A stretch of DNA of 64,000 bases, from contig OX578146.1 of the NCBI GenBank assembly GCA_951213105.1, forward strand, positions 51,850,775 through 51,914,774. Reading direction: 5' to 3'. The stretch comes from Amaurobius ferox. Lineage: Eukaryota; Arthropoda; Arachnida; Araneae; Amaurobiidae. Position 1 is the first letter of the stretch. The number at the start of each line of letters is the position of its first letter. A program made the position numbers and the translations under genes. Shown here in pieces: positions 1 to 10,500 of the stretch. The notes beneath the pieces were generated by a model, which had not been told where the DNA came from, ran no database searches, and worked only from the letters and a program-made list of their open reading frames with translations.

Positions 1-3000
1 AAAACAATGAAGTGAAAATGTGTTTATTCAAGTTATTCTAAGTTGAGTCGAACACAGCTCCGTGTAGAGATATGCAAGTAAGCTATGTATGTAGTTTTTG
101 GGAAGAATGTGTTTCATTTTCATTTTCTCCTAGCATTGTAGATTTTCTCCCTCAATACAAAAAACTGCATTTTAAAATGTTCTGATCGCATTTCATGCAC
201 TTTTAGGAAGGTGCCAGTCAGTGTATATATATATCTGACATGTGGATGAAATTACTCCAGAACAAATGGAAATACTGTTATGAAATTTTATGCATAGATA
301 CATTATGCAAAATTTAGAACACAATTTTTATGGTTGTTAGTACTTCTGGTTCTGTAGTCCATGTGATATAATGTGCAACAAACTTGATATTGAGACTTGA
401 AATCTGATTCAAATTACCAGATTATTTGACAAACTTTCCATTGAAGTGAACAAGTCTGGGAACCCTCCACTCAGCCTGAGCATCCAATTCATTGATAAAA
501 TTTCACCAGATCATGTCTTTTACCCATTATTTCACAAGCACTGCATTTCATTAGTCTTTGCATGTTTTTAACTCTTATACTCATGTAATATCACCAATAA
601 CTATGAAGTAGCTACTTACATAAAATAACCTGGTGATCGTAACAATTTGGCCACTCAGTGGGTAATATTGAATGTAAGCCATTAGAATAACAAATAAATT
701 TAATTTTAAAACAATTTAATCAAAATGAAAAATGGCACTTTTTGACACTGCTCTTGGTTAAATTAAAAAATAAGATTTAGCAGTCTATAGTTGGTTATTG
801 TGACAATAAATATGTTTGATTCTGAATTGAGCATTTTGAATTTTATGATGCTTTAGAACAAACAGTTCATAGCAAAAAATTGGCAAGAAGCCAGAGATAC
901 AAGCAATAAACTTTACAATGCGCTGAACAATGTACCCAGTCAGCCTGGTGGCAAGGAGATGTTAAAACTCAATTTATTTTTTTAGGACATAAGTCATAAG
1001 CCAGACTGAGAAAAATGTGGGATTTTGACGGTAAGAAAATCTTTTACAGAATATGTTAGAGTATTTGTTTTCATAACAGCAATGTACGTGATCACGATTA
1101 TTAAACATTCACTTCCAACCAAAGGCTTTGTTATTAAAGTGCCAGAGCCAGATATTTAAAATTAATAATGACAATAAATTTCATCACATGTTAGTAATTA
1201 TTATAGTCGACAAATAATTTCACTTTTTTTTTTAATTGTACTAAATTTTTAAGGTATCACCAATTTTTTGAAGTCATCATTTTTCAAATTCTTGACAGGA
1301 GAAAATAAGAACCTTTTAGGGACCTTTGAGAAAAACAAGTATTATGGACTTTATAAGAAATAATTTTTAGAACCAATTAAAATGAAAAATAGATTTTTTA
1401 AAGGCTATGAAGAACCTAGAGTTGTCTAATTTTACATAGTGGATGGCTTTATGGGCAGTCATTATTTTAACTTAAAGTTGGTGTTTATTGAAAATGGTTA
1501 TTTTAAATTGAGTATTCAAAGTTTTCACCTGTATTTAACATTGTTAATTAAAAGTATTTGTTTGCACGGGGCTGTTTTCATATCAAATATGTTTCTGAAT
1601 AAAAGGACTATTTTAAGGGTGAGCGTCAGTAAATCTTCTGCCCTATCCATGTTTTGTTAACTTTTGCAGAACACATTTTCCCCCAAAATTCTGTTCAAAT
1701 AGTTGCGAAATATTTTCTGAAAAATAAAATGCAATGCTTATAGATTATAAAACTAAATTTCATACTGAATAAAATGTAGAATATATTTTTTATTTTAATC
1801 CAAAATATTTTTGGCATTGCCATCTGTTGTAATTTAATTTATACTGACTATTTTTATTTTTTAATGAACATTTTTAAATGTCTATTCCTTTCAATACAGT
1901 ATTATATACAACAACAGATTATATATAATAATGCCACAATCACAGAAAATTAATTTATCATTCTATAAATTTGATAAGGGGATTGGAATGTACATCACTG
2001 AGGACTGCAGCCTTGTCTTCAAGTCCAAGTTCAATTATCTTTCCGTGATTGTGGCATTATTATATATGATCTGTTGTATTTAATAGCGCATTAGAAGGAA
2101 TAGACATTTAAAAAGGTTCATTAAAAAATAAAAATAGTCGGTATGAATTAAATTACGACAACAGATGGCAGCACCAAAAATATTTTGGATTACAATAAAA
2201 AATATATTCTATATTTTATTGAGTATTAAATTTAGTTTTAATATAATCTAAGCATTGCATTTTATTTTTCAGAAAATATTTTGTAACTGTTTGAGTAGAA
2301 TTTCGGCGAAAAACGTGCTCTGCGAAAGTTAACAAAGCGCGGATAGAGCAGAAGATTTACTGATGCTCACCCTTAACATGACTGAGTGTGACATGAATTT
2401 GTGCAATACACACATGCAACCAAACTAACCTAAGATAGATAACAAAATGGACTAAAATTTCTTACCCTGATTTCTCCCTCACAAATGCAAAGAATTACCA
2501 AAACTAACTATTAATGAAAATTACATGAGAAACAGCTCCTGCTCTTTTATTATGTGCAATTGCAGTAAATTCTCACATTGCATAAGTAACAAAGTATACC
2601 ACCACCACTGATGTACATTTGTGATGTTACTCAAAAATTTTAAGCTTACCAATGAAGTTGTTTACAATCAGGAACGCTTCAAATCAAACTAAACACCTAC
2701 TCTTATAAGCTAAGCATCTAAAAGCAAAAAATTTTTTAAAAATGGGCATGTTTAAAAATTTATAAATCATACAAACTCTGTATTTTTTAGACATTAAATG
2801 GTTATTAGAATTTTTATGAAAACAAAAAACCTCCTTAAAAATGAGTGGTAAAAGAAACAAAAAAATCTCAAAATAACAAAAACCAAAGCAATTATGCAAG
2901 CCAAGACATTGTTTTGAGTTGAGTAAAAACATGCATTTTATACATAGATTATGCTAATGATAAATTATTAATAATTTGCCAAGCATTCACTGACCAGAGA

Positions 3001-3782
3001 TTAATAAAAAATAAAAAAGTATCTATGACCATAAATACTGAAAAAAAAAAAAAAAAAAAATACTGGAAACTTTTGCAGTGCATAACAATAAAATAAGAAA
3101 ATCAATATAAAAATTGCTTAAACAAATAATTATTTCAGAATCATAGGCTCAAAATATGACAAAATAAGTATGTTATGATTGCATATGCAACAAAGAATGG
3201 TATGATTTGTATTTTTCTATGAGTACTTGCAGAACTAGCTAAATGTAATTTTGGAATGCAGATATAGGTAGTACATAGGTACATTGTGCATTCCTATTCT
3301 ACAGTTTTTCCCATCGGCCATCAATAGAGAATATACTTGAAGGAGAAAAAATATTATTCTCCTTACAATTATTTACATTTTTCAAATTTAATTTACAATT
3401 TGCTTCCTACAATTTGATGTATATAAAGAGCAAGAAATTAGTTTTTTGTACACTTAGTTTATGAACTCTTTAAAGTTTCCCAATAGTACATAGAGAATAG
3501 GGTCTCTGTAAAGAAAGTAGAGAATAGGGCCAAAAATTAGAATTCAAGTTTTTGATAGAGTTTAATTTGGGAACTATAGAACATGAATCAAATATTTTTG
3601 ACACGTGTGTTTGAAATAAATTCTTAGGGCAATTCTCAAAGTGTCTTTTTCTGATTTGAAATTTCGTGAACTGTTCTTTTCTGAAGTGCAGAATTTTGTG
3701 AGAAATCCATTTTCAAAGAGTGAAATTTTGTGAAAGGCCCTGAAAACAAACCTGCAAATATATCTCCCAATTTCAAACTTAC
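1..3782. other. Intron downstream of ST7 exon k
   Basis: AT-rich. Apart from the foldback at 1617-2372 and a poly(A) run at about 3041-3060, nothing is recognised. I searched for the ST7 C-terminal exon on the minus strand without success. The frames at 1439-1660, 2684-2932 and 3574-3855 have no recognisable product. Confidence 0.6.
1617..2372. mobile_element. Long foldback element flanked by TTAA
   Basis: Arms of about 330 bp (1617-1948 and 2040-2372) are inverted copies along their whole length. The ends read GGGTGAGCGTCAGTAAATC and, inward from the right, GGGTGAGCATCAGTAAATC, with a ~90-bp spacer. TTAA flanks both sides (1613-1616 and 2373-2376). There is no coding capacity; the frame 1439-1660 overlaps the end by chance. 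The superfamily is uncertain: TTAA suggests piggyBac-like mobilisation but the ends do not begin CC(C/T). Confidence 0.85.
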
Positions 3783-3922
3783 ATTTTTGGCAAATGTTCC
3801 CATTGGCTCTGGGTACTGATGTGTAAGAAGAGCTAAAAGAGCTGTAAATGAGCATAGCCCAGCAGTGAAGAGGATGAAAAATGGTAATTCTTTTTTAGGA
3901 TACACTGAAACTTCGTGAAATG
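3783..3922 (-). CDS. ST7: ST7 exon k (last exon seen), C-terminal membrane segment
   Basis: 140 bp, acceptor TTTGCAG and donor GTAAGT at 3782-3777. It encodes (T)[18 protein letters not shown], then [20 protein letters not shown] and PMGTFAKN. The stretch from PFFILF to LALL is a clear hydrophobic membrane segment, matching [24 protein letters not shown] in human. The frame runs on past the donor for about 48 codons to a stop near 3636, but that tail does not resemble ST7. The perfect GTAAGT donor implies a further C-terminal exon that I could not find in 1-3782. Confidence 0.93.
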
Positions 3923-4004
3923 CTGCAAAGACAAAACAAGTATATATTTTTTTTAATACAATACAAGTATATACAATATATTTTTTTTTAATTCATACTT
4001 ATAT

Positions 4005-4090
4005 TCAGTGGAAACTGGTTATAACAAACCCTCAAGAGACTATGAAAAATATTTGTTTGGGCTAAATTTTGTTATAGGTAAAACAATGAA
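4005..4090. repeat. Short dispersed repeat shared with 62325-62405
   Basis: CAGTGGAAACTGGTTATAAC and the following AAACC...AAAAGA..AT words, ending TTATAGGTAAA, match 62325-62405 in the same orientation with about 25% differences. It may be the decayed end of a pogo-like MITE. Confidence 0.4.
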
Positions 4091-4414
4091 TTTCTCATAA
4101 TTATTTCTAAGCTCTTATTTTGCAATTAGTAACTGTACCTGATGTTGCCCAGGATTAATTGAATTGATTCATTAATTAAGTTTAACGAAAAGTGTAGTCA
4201 CCTGCTGCACGAGCATACACATAAGTTACAAAACACATGCAAACACATGTTGCACCCTAAATAAGCACCTAATCACAGCTTAAATTGTTGCTTGGGTACA
4301 TAATATGCCTTTGTCCCAGAGCTGGGCACATCAAACGCTATGCCTTAACATGAATTTTATTTATTTAATACCCAAACAGTTCAGCTCACCCAAAGGGTGT
4401 AGAGCAGTTACAAG

Positions 4415-4468
4415 GGATGACCGGCATTTTCTGGCTGTCCAAATAGATACCTTACACCTTCAGGTAGG
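4415..4468 (+). repeat. Older SINE 3' fragment abutting copy 1
   Basis: GGCATTTTCTGGCTGTCCAA and the following TAGATACCTTACACCTTCAGGTAG resemble the 3' part of the same SINE (GGCACTTCCCGACCGTCCAA, then TTAGCTTACATCTTTCTGGTAG). The new copy therefore landed at, or recombined with, the end of an older one. Confidence 0.55.
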
Positions 4469-4765
4469 GGCGCGGTAGCCCTGCTGTTAGGGTGCTGGAG
4501 TTGCACTCGGTAGGTCCGGGTTTGATTCCAGCCGCTGCCCAAACTGCCGCCGTGTTCACGCGGAGTACGATCACGTTAAACATGTGGGTCCATAAGTCCT
4601 TCCGAAAGGTTGGTGGTAGGGGAAGGAGGGGTACGGTTCCTGTGAATGCCTCCCCCACTGAGTTCCGTTCTAAATTGGTTGGCACTTCCCGACCGTCCAA
4701 ACAGTTAGCTTACATCTTTCTGGTAGGTCGGACGGTCTGGGTTTCAACAACTTCAACACATACAG
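4469..4765 (+). mobile_element. tRNA-derived SINE, copy 1
   Basis: Starts GGGCGCGGTAGCCC. It has an A-box-like TAGCCCTGCTGTTAGG (4476-4491) and a B box GGTTTGATTCC (4519-4529), 43 bases apart start to start, as in a tRNA. A body shared with 37702-37990 follows, and the tail is CAACAACTTCAACA. CAGGTAG occurs just before and just after it, a possible short target duplication. The frames 4452-4700 and 4492-4902 lie inside it and are not genes. Confidence 0.87.
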
Positions 4766-5126
4766 GTAGGTTAAGACAGTCTGAGCCGAAGAAGAAAAGA
4801 AGAAGGGATGGCTGGGAAAAATACACAGACACACACACACAAAAGAAATACAGAAAAACACATAAACAAAACAATACACATAAACAAGACATACATACAT
4901 AGAAATACAATATGCTAATATGTTCCATCCCAAATAACAGAAAATAGTATAAGAAATAATAGTAATTCAGTAAAAAACAATACAGGATTATACAAAAGGT
5001 GTTGAAAAAATTTTTAAAAAGAAAAGGTCTAAACCAAGAAGAGGGATTATATTATGCCCTAAATATGCCTTTTGCCCTTTGTGCAGGTATATAAGCTCTT
5101 TTGATATGCTGTAAATAAGCTTTTTT

Positions 5127-5580
5127 GATACACCTTAATAAACTGTTGTTTACAAATGCTGGTCATTTGGCCGCTAGGCTATTAGACAGCAAGCTCTCTG
5201 GTATTTCTCAATGATTGAATTAAAAGTCACTAGTGCAGGGCACTCATCCAAATGCTTTCCAGACATAGGCTATCCTAGGTTACATCCCTAAATAAATTTT
5301 GATATGCCTTTCACCCTCTATGTGGGCGTAATTCACTTTAAATATGCTCTTTTGATACACCTTAATAAACTGTTGTTTACAAATGCTGGTCGTTTGGCCG
5401 CTAGGCTATTAGACAGCAAGCTCTCTGGTATTTCTCAATGATTGAATTAAAAGTCACTAGTGCAGGGCACTCATCCAAATGCTTTCCAGACATAGGCTAT
5501 CCTAGGTTACATCCCTAAATAAATTTTGATATGCCTTTCACCCTCTATGTGGGCGTAATTCACTTTAAATATGCTCTTTT
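5127..5580. repeat. Tandem duplication, 226-228-bp unit
   Basis: Two nearly identical units (5127-5354 and 5355-5580), each starting GATACACCTTAATAAACTGTTG and ending CTTTAAATATGCTCTTTT. A more diverged third piece precedes them (about 5055-5126). The few differences suggest a recent duplication. Confidence 0.9.
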
Positions 5581-6594
5581 GATATACCTAATATAAGCTC
5601 TCAAAATATGCCTAAATAAAGGAGTGGAGCTTATTCCAATTAGGAATGACTGAAATTAACAACACGTTTTCTAACTGAAAATCCTTGCAAACTCTGACAT
5701 TTTCAATACCAGTACTAACTCACAATCCAAATAAACACCGCAAGCAGTTGACGGCAGATGACATCAGTTTCGGCAGGTGACTTTGCATCAAAATATCTGA
5801 CCTTCCCAAAGTGCTCCATATACACCTACTTTAATATGTGCCTTCTGTAACAGTTTTATTTTCACAATATACTACAACTCTGTAATTAGCTCCTTTCATC
5901 TATCTTGTTCTGTCGAGTTCATTGTCTTAATTTTTTTAACACTTTACAAGAAAGTTGAAAAGTGTTTATGACTTTGTTCATTCTGTCTGTCTGTCTGTCC
6001 GTTAGCACGATAACTGCCGTAAAAATGACTTAATCAAAATGAAATTTTAGTATGTTGTTCAGACGGTCTGTAGGACCTATGGGAATATAAATGAATATCA
6101 CCCAATTAGTTTTGGATTGAATCCGGGTTGAAAAAATGAAATACATTGAGCCCTATAGGACCTAATTTTTCAAACATTTTTTAAGCGGATTTAAAATTCA
6201 CAAATTGCTTCGAAAATTTTAGGTAATAGTCAAATTGTTCCATAAAATATATAAAAAAAAATTCAGCGAAATATATTCAGTAGTTTTTTAAATAAAAATT
6301 AAAATAATAATTACACATCTTATATGAAAAGATCACGTGACCATGATATGAAACGATCACATGACCCACTTCAAAATGATATATGGCATCCATCTTGTTT
6401 CAAAATCGTGATTTTTTTAAAGTTCTTTTTAATTCATATTGAGTGTTGTATCCGTCCTAAAACTACTTTATTTTTGCTTAAATTCTGTGCATCTACATAC
6501 TAAAACAACACAATGACAATATATTTGAGTTTAAATTCTCATTCAAATTTGATTATTTCTACAACTAAGCCTATTTTTCACCTATGTAAAATGT

Positions 6595-7350
6595 TGTTGG
6601 AAATAATCAATACATCGCGATTCACGTTCCCGTGAGCGGGCGTTTATGCAAATTTAATATGAACGACTCTTCCCGTTCACCGGCGTGAACCGTGACGTTT
6701 TTCAACATGAGGTTTCATGCAAATCAGTTCTCAATGCGTACGCATCTGATTTGCATATCCGGGGGCGTTTCCGGAACTGTCCATTCTCGGATATATAGGG
6801 CAGAGGTTTCTTGAAGCAATCAGACATTAAGGAGACGTCTGCAGGAGACATTGGAGATAGGTCGACAGTAGAAAGGTCGATCGAGATCAGACAGAAATGT
6901 TTTTGACAGAAGCACTGCGGAATATCTTTTTGACGACGGTTAATAGTCGAAACGGATGCAGATGTATTGAACGTTAAATTTACTTACAAACGTTCGGAAG
7001 CCGCTTTAAATATTTTCCTGATGTTATATCCTTTGGTTTCCCTTTACCAAGTGATGGTGGCTGAAATATACGCAACTGATAGAGGTAGTATAGTAATTTA
7101 CTACCAAATGCTTCAAGGAATCTCTGTCTAGTCATTTACAACTAAAAATCTTTTGTACATAGTTTATTTTGATGTTTTACGGCATGGAGAATTACCAGGT
7201 ATGTGTAATATGCTGAGTTGTGTTTTTCACCAAATAAAGTGAACGAAGTTTTCCTTTAAAACTGGACTTGTGTACTTTCATGACCCAGCCAACACTTATT
7301 GACTCTGACAGTGCGTGCTTTGCTATCTGCAAATTTTAAATTTTCCAACA
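6595..7350 (+). repeat. 5' LTR of the Copia element
   Basis: TGTTGG...CCAACA. The U3 has a TATATA box at 6792-6797 and a TCAGAC initiator-like site whose A is at 6822, 30 bases downstream. U3 therefore spans about 6595-6821, with R/U5 after it. AATAAA for the transcript end lies at 7233-7238. The U3 contains about 18 CpG dinucleotides in some 200 bases and three octamer motifs (ATGCAAAT at 6646 and 6717, ATTTGCAT at 6749). Confidence 0.93.
6717..6756. promoter_or_regulatory. Palindromic octamer site in the Copia U3
   Basis: ATGCAAATCAG (6717-6727) and CTGATTTGCAT (6746-6756) are perfect inverted copies around a second palindrome, ATGCGTACGCAT (6734-6745). ATGCAAAT is the classic POU-factor octamer. 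The 3' LTR copy has ATGCATACGCAT in the centre, one base different, so the symmetry is partly lost there. Binding is inferred, not shown. Confidence 0.55.
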
Positions 7351-7357
7351 GTAAAAC

Positions 7358-7371
7358 GGTTACGGGGCCAG
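7358..7371 (+). promoter_or_regulatory. Primer-binding-site candidate
   Basis: GGTTACGGGGCCAG, seven bases after CCAACA, matches 12 of 14 positions of the complement of the initiator-tRNA anticodon arm (GGTTATGGGCCCAG). The Copia family in flies primes from such an internal tRNA half rather than the tRNA 3' end. No TGG-type site complementary to a tRNA 3' end follows the LTR. The match was made from memory of the tRNA sequence. Confidence 0.5.
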
Positions 7372-7547
7372 TTCAACGCCCAATAGAGTCATAAGTGCAA
7401 GTATCTTTAAAGAAATCGTTCCAGTGTTCAGATGGGGGCCGCACCTGGCACCATTTTGAAGTTCGTGTGAACAACGAAACGCAACAGTGTAAACGTAAAC
7501 AGTGTACAAGAACTTTTACTTCTGCTTCTTCAAAACTACGAGTGGCC

Positions 7548-10500
7548 ATGGAGGCAAGTAGAACGGAGTTGCTGACGCGGGACAACTACGTCACCTGGTG
7601 TACCGACATCTCATTCGTCCTCAAGGGAGAAGGATGTTTCGGACATGTAGATGGAAGCGCTAAGCCTATCGAAGAAGACGCAACCGCGAGTCGCCGCGAC
7701 TACGATGATTTTTATTGCCGGAAAGACCGAGCATTAGCCATAATTTATCAGAGCTTATCCTCGGAATACAAGGAGTTGATAAACGTCACTGACGAACCTA
7801 GTCAAGTATGGAATACCTTGAAAGAACATTTTCAAGCGCCTTCCCGAGCCAACCTGGTTAGATTACTAGATGAGTTCTTCGACATTCGGCCGGAGCCAGA
7901 CGAGCCTGTTGACATTTTTTGCTCAAGACTGCGGAATGCCGTGACGAGGCTTAAAGACGCGAAACACCCCATTGAAGACCTGTATGTAGCATTCCAGTCG
8001 ATTCGGTACCTTCCGGAAGAATTCCGAGGTATCGTTCAGCTTATATATCGATGGAATGACTCGGACTTCAAGCTCAGCAAAATACAAGCAGAGCTAGCAG
8101 CGGAGGAGAGCCGGCTGAGGCAGCAAGCAAGTGACTTTTCCAAAACTGTGAGTTCAAATTCTGCATATTTTACTTCTAAGAAATTTGTAAATAGAGTAAA
8201 TGTGTCTAAACTTAAATTTCCAAATGTATCTCATAATGTGTCTAATGTAAATACTTCTAGTCATAATGTAAATATTTCTAAAAGTAAAATTAAGTGTTTT
8301 AAGTGTAATAAACTAGGTCATACCAAATCTAATTGCAGTAGAAATAATGGATCTAGTATTGTGGAATTTCTTGGGTCTCCACAGATTGAGGCTAATACTG
8401 TAATCGATCCTAGCGATAGACTCAGCTGGGTAGTAGACACTGCTGCTACGCGACATTTCTGTAATAACATTAAGTTATTTTCAAAATTTAATGAGTGCAA
8501 AGGCACTTCAATGTCGCTAGCAGTAGGGGATGTCGAAAGTCCAGTTGAGGCTATCGGGACGGTGGAAATGTATGTCCAATTTAAGGATAAGCAAAGTATT
8601 ATCAAATTGGAAAATGTTATGTATTCTCCTAAACTTAGGAGAAATTTATTAGCTGCATCTGTTCTTGAGGAACAAAATTTTAGTTTTAATGGAGCTAATG
8701 GGGTTCTATGGTTTTTTACACCTAAAGGGGAGAAATTCTTTTATGCAAAAAGAAAGGATGGGTTATATTTTTTAAAACCTAAGTATAGTACCCAGGAACA
8801 ACATAACGTAGAAAACCGTCAATCTAAAGATAGGGATCGAGATGGAGACAAGAAACACAAAAAGGATAAGAAATCCAAGGATAGGGATCCTAGTGCTTCC
8901 AGAAAAATAGACAAAGTAAAAATAGCACCTAATCTTAAAGAAACTGAATTTAAATCTGACAAAACAAAAACTAAGCAGAATAGAAATGTGGATAGTTCAA
9001 TATCTAAGCCTAGCAGTTCAGTAACTGAACTTAATAGTACAAACTGTCTTTGGCATAAACGATATTGCCACATAAACGCTGAATATCTTCTCCAAACCAG
9101 CAAAGTTTCTGCCGTAAACGGACTTCCTAGGCTTAAATACAAAAAGTTAAATTGTAAATCGTGTAAATTGGCTAAGTCTAGGAGAGTATCATATAAACCC
9201 ACCGGTAGGATAAGGTCCACTAAACCATTGCAATTGTTACACATGGATGTGTGTGGTCCCTTACCCACAGCCTCATATGGTGGGAACAAGTATGTCTTAA
9301 CTATAACAGATGATTATAGTAGAAAAGTTTTTGTTTACCTCATGAAACAGAAGTCAGAAGTATTTTCACATTTTAAAGAGTTTCAGGCCAGAGAAGAAAG
9401 GCAGTTAGGTACTAAAATTCTATGTATCCGGACGGATAATGGGATGGAATTCTGCCATGATAAGTTCAAAAATTACCTGAAGGATATCGGTATTAAGGCT
9501 GAGAGGACTAACACATATACCCCACAGCAAAATGGAGTATCAGAGCGATTCAACTTAACCGCATTTGACTGTGTTAGAGCCATGTTGAACGACAGCAAAT
9601 TACATGACAGATTCTGGGCGGAAGCAATATTGTGTTTTGCATACACTAAAAATCGAATATGTCACAAATTTAAGACAAAAACACCACATGAGCTCTACAG
9701 TGGTAGAAAACCTTCAGTCAAACATCTTAGAACCTTTGGTTGTAGAGCATATGTAGGCAAACCCAGTCAGCTCAGAAAGAAGTTAGACATGAAAGCTACA
9801 GAAGGGGTGATGGTAGGCTATGCTACTAAAACTAAGGGCTATAGGATATTTTTGTCAGGAGAGAAACGAACAATTGAGACCTGCAATGTGAGGTTTGATG
9901 AGGGTGATGTAGTGGAAGGCATCCTGGACCCAATTTGTCCCAGAAATATCTCCTCAGGGATATCAAGAGATAACCTTTCAGAATACTCCGACGGGGAATA
10001 TCCGAGAGAGCAGTCTGATGGGGGGGCAGGAGAGAGTGAAGACACTGGTGACGATCCATCTGAATCCAGTGAGGAAACGGACTCTCCTGCTGACTCCAGT
10101 ATGACTCCTTGCTCGGATATTGCTTGGCAGCGAAAGACGGTTCCAAGACCCGATGGGAGTAGAACCGATGTGTATTATTACGCTCAAGGAGATAATAAAA
10201 GGCTGAGGTCGCACAATGATGTTAAGAAATATTGTGATAAAAGGAATATACAATTTGATCAGCAACTGTTTAATTTTCGGGAAAATAAAGGTCTTAAAAG
10301 GGTCAGAGGCAGACCAGAAGCAAGCAATATTGAAATAAATATACCAAAAGGGTACAACGCTGCTATAAAATCTTCCCAGTCCGAAAAATGGTGTAAAGCT
10401 ATGGATGAGGAAATGGCCGTAATGCAAGAGAGGGGTGTCTGGGAACTAGTTCCTGCATCCACCTCACAAAAGCATATAGGCAGTAGATGGGTCTACACCA

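Noticed and set aside
3636..3782. Coding extension past ST7 exon k
   Set aside because: It starts at a perfect GTAAGT donor and the residues do not resemble the ST7 C-terminus; kept only as an alternative.
4492..4902. 136-codon open frame on the plus strand
   Set aside because: It lies in the tRNA-derived SINE and the following simple sequence; the other SINE copy does not keep the frame.
7395..7547. In-frame extension upstream of the Copia Gag start
   Set aside because: The ATG at 7548 has a better start context and begins the sequence typical of Copia Gag; the extension overlaps the primer-site leader region.
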